64,000 bases of DNA, from positions 1-64,000 of the forward strand of contig JAEWEG010000050.1 in NCBI GenBank assembly GCA_023389575.1, in the 5' to 3' direction. The stretch comes from Chloroflexota bacterium (GTDB lineage Bacteria; Chloroflexota; Chloroflexia; Thermomicrobiales; UBA6265). Below are positions 62,374 through 64,000 of the stretch, piece by piece; within the stretch, counting starts at the first letter, position 1, and the number at the start of each line of letters is the position of its first letter. The notes beneath the pieces are model-generated. The model had not been told where the DNA came from. It saw only the letters and a list, made by a program, of their open reading frames with translations, and made no database searches. The position numbers and the translations under genes are program-made.

Positions 62374-63027
62374 GTGAGCCGTTCACCCTGGTACCACTAC
62401 GTCAGGATCGGGTTCGTGCTGCTGAGTTTCGCGGCGGTGACGACCCAGCTCGTACTGATGCTGGACCGGCCGAACAGCAATATCGCGAACTTTTTCAGCT
62501 TCTTCACGATCCAGAGCAACATCATCGCGGCGTTCGTGCTGCTCGCGAGTGGGGTGATGGGTTTGCGAGGCAAGGCGTCGTCTCGCCGGTGGGATGTCGT
62601 CCGGGGTGGGGCGGTTTCCTGGATGGCGACGACCGGCATCGTGTTCGCCGCGCTGCTTTCCGGGATGGACGTGGACCTGCAGTTGACGGAGCCCTGGGTG
62701 GACGTGGTGTTGCACCAGGTGATGCCGCTGGTGATGGTCGCGGACTGGCTGCTGGCGCCGCCACGTCACAGGCTCACCGTGCGAAGCGGGCTGGTGTGGA
62801 TCCTCTATCCGGCGGTGTACGCGGCGTACTCCCTGGTCAGGGGGCCAATGGTGGACTGGTATCCGTATCCCTTTCTCGATCCGCGGGGAGACGGTGGCTA
62901 TGCGGAGGTGGCGGCCTATTCGGCCGGTATCGCGGTGATGTTCGTCGTGCTGATCTGGCTGGTGGTGGCGCTGGGGAACGCGGCGCGGCGGTTCTGGAAG
63001 ACCTCGTCGATGGAGAGTTGGCGATGA
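62374..63027 (+). CDS. Pr6Pr-family membrane protein, copy A
   Basis: About 217 residues with six transmembrane helices. The pattern NFFSFFTIQSNIIAAFVLL, then QVMPLVMVADWLL, AYSLVRGPMVDWYPYPFLDP and the closing helix is that of the Pr6Pr (integral membrane, unknown function) family. A GTG start with AAGGCGGG upstream is preferred to an ATG 11 codons earlier. The stop overlaps the start of copy B by four bases. Confidence 0.8.
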   Translation: MSRSPWYHYVRIGFVLLSFAAVTTQLVLMLDRPNSNIANFFSFFTIQSNIIAAFVLLASGVMGLRGKASSRRWDVVRGGAVSWMATTGIVFAALLSGMDVDLQLTEPWVDVVLHQVMPLVMVADWLLAPPRHRLTVRSGLVWILYPAVYAAYSLVRGPMVDWYPYPFLDPRGDGGYAEVAAYSAGIAVMFVVLIWLVVALGNAARRFWKTSSMESWR

Positions 63028-63686
63028 CCGCGGGAAAGGGCTGGGCGCTGGCCCGGCTGGTGATGGCTTTCGGGACCTTGTGGGCACTGGTGGTGCAGTT
63101 CAGGAAGGTGAAGCATGAACCTGACCTGACGGTCGGCGGATTCTTCAGCCTGTTCACGAACGAGAGCAACTTCCTGGCGGCGATGGCGCTGATCGCCGGA
63201 GGCATCTGGTTGTGGCGTGGCGTGCCTGCGCCGGATTGGTTCGACTTCGCGCGAGGGGCTCTGGTGACCTGGCTGGCCCTGACCGGGATCGTGTTCATCG
63301 CGCTGATCGTCGATCCGGACCGGCGGTTCACGTATCACATCAACGAGCCCAGCGATCAGTTGCACAAGGTGATGCCACTGTTCCTGCTGGCCGACTGGTT
63401 GCTGTATCCACCGCGACGGGCCATCCGTCAGCTGACGTCGTTGTGGTGGACGGTGCCGCCGATCGCCTTCTGCGCGTACTCCCTCATCCGCGGGCCGCTC
63501 GTCAATTGGTATCCGTACGATTTCCTCGATCCAGATGAGCAGGGTGGCTATGGCGGCGTGGCGTTGTACGTCGCGGGAATAGTCGTTGGGTTCCTGCTGT
63601 TCAGCGCGCTGGTGGTCTGGCTCGGGAACACAGTGCGCGCGAGGCGAGCGCTTCGCGACGAGGTCGCGCCTCAGTACTCGGCGTAG
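63024..63686 (+). CDS. Pr6Pr-family membrane protein, copy B
   Basis: 220 residues with the same family blocks as copy A: GGFFSLFTNESNFLAAM, KVMPLFLLADWLLYPP, CAYSLIRGPLVNWYPYDFLDP. GGAGAG precedes an ATG that overlaps the previous stop (ATGA), so the paralogs are translationally coupled and may form a heteromeric complex. Its last bases overlap the 3' end of the opposing VOC gene by 16 bases. Confidence 0.85.
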   Translation: MTAGKGWALARLVMAFGTLWALVVQFRKVKHEPDLTVGGFFSLFTNESNFLAAMALIAGGIWLWRGVPAPDWFDFARGALVTWLALTGIVFIALIVDPDRRFTYHINEPSDQLHKVMPLFLLADWLLYPPRRAIRQLTSLWWTVPPIAFCAYSLIRGPLVNWYPYDFLDPDEQGGYGGVALYVAGIVVGFLLFSALVVWLGNTVRARRALRDEVAPQYSA

Positions 63687-64000
63687 ATTTCGATGACGTT
63701 GTGCTCGGGATCGCGGAAGAAGATCGTGCGGTGCCGCCAGTTTGGCAAGTCGGTCGGCCCCCGCAGAATCGGCACGCCATGGGCGACCAGTTCCTCGTGG
63801 CAGGCATCGATGGCGGCGGGCGGAACCCGGAACGCGAGCTGGACGGCGGCCGACCCGGCTGGTAGGTCGCCGTCGTCGCCGATGGGCCAGTTCCCGCGCG
63901 GACGGAGGCTGAGGAGCGACGAGCCAACGCGGAAGCTGACCCAGGTCTCGAGGTCCGTTTCGATGGGGAACTTCATGACGTCGCGGTAGAAGGCGCGGGT
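63671..64000 (-). CDS. VOC/glyoxalase-family protein, 5' end beyond the window
   Basis: A partial gene running past the right edge. The visible part starts with TRAFYRDVMKFPIETDLETWVSFRVG and ends FRDPEHNVIEIYAEY, the pattern of vicinal-oxygen-chelate proteins (glyoxalase I, bleomycin-resistance, dioxygenases). Metal ligands cannot be fully judged because the N-terminal module is missing. An internal ATG 24 bases from the edge should not be taken as the start. Confidence 0.85.
   Translation of the reverse strand, partial: TRAFYRDVMKFPIETDLETWVSFRVGSSLLSLRPRGNWPIGDDGDLPAGSAAVQLAFRVPPAAIDACHEELVAHGVPILRGPTDLPNWRHRTIFFRDPEHNVIEIYAEY

Noticed and set aside
63671..63976. A complete 101-residue VOC protein starting at the internal ATG
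   Set aside because: The sequence upstream of that ATG continues the VOC fold (TRAFYRDV) to the window edge, so the gene is cut by the boundary.

Overview
The window is about 64 kb of GC-rich chromosomal DNA. No rRNA, tRNA, CRISPR array, transposase or phage gene was seen. The gene style suggests a soil or thermophilic Chloroflexota, Thermomicrobia-like, but no marker in the window proves this. The style includes Tat-exported solute-binding and ferritin-like proteins, surface proteins with SH3b and prealbumin-like repeats, low-complexity Thr/Glu/Ala/Pro linkers, many GTG and TTG starts, and a Gram-positive-type LexA box before recA.

Layout. 0-7 kb: recA with an SOS box, a flavodoxin-fold reductase, an alpha/beta hydrolase, and a large secreted SH3b/NlpC-P60 wall protein with a Thr-Glu-Glu minisatellite. 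7-15 kb: a coiled-coil protein, an HDAC-like deacetylase, small membrane or envelope proteins, two ferritin-like paralogs (one Tat-exported, one not), a phosphoribosyltransferase, and a GDPD coupled to a metallo-beta-lactamase-fold hydrolase. 15-22 kb: a cytochrome P450, a sulfatase, a phytoene-desaturase-like oxidoreductase translationally coupled to an unknown protein, and a MalY/PatB-type aminotransferase. 22.7-30.2 kb: one giant gene of 2490 codons. 30-43 kb: an MFS permease, chorismate mutase and DAHP synthase, a phosphoketolase, a MarR regulator, a hydrolase-like protein without the nucleophile serine, a Tat FAD oxidoreductase, a nucleotidyltransferase and an orphan peptide-type binding protein. 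43-50 kb: a reductase, a truncated haemoglobin, a 2TM/XpaC-like protein, a higBA module, and a sugar ABC operon lacking its ATPase. 50-55 kb: trpB-trpA-GH3 in a tightly overlapping operon, then a secreted EEP-family nuclease or phosphatase. 55-64 kb: two tandem enolase-superfamily dehydratases, a second truncated haemoglobin, DUF6157, an LLM flavin oxidoreductase, an M55 aminopeptidase, a HAD phosphatase, two overlapping Pr6Pr membrane proteins, and a VOC protein cut by the window edge.

The most unusual element is the giant gene. It encodes an N-terminal membrane or signal segment, three 20-residue Cys repeats, and sixteen tandem prealbumin/CnaB-like modules. Each module keeps a candidate Lys-Glu-Asn isopeptide triad, and most keep four cysteines. 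A linker containing a YPNTG sequence follows, and the chain ends in a sortase domain with His, TLITC Cys and Arg. The polypeptide therefore looks like a covalently locked stalk, a possible sorting motif and the matching transpeptidase in one chain. This is inference from motifs. No structure or homology search was run.

Convergent gene pairs are generally separated by strong perfect-stem hairpins. A family of REP-like palindromes recurs in intergenic gaps.
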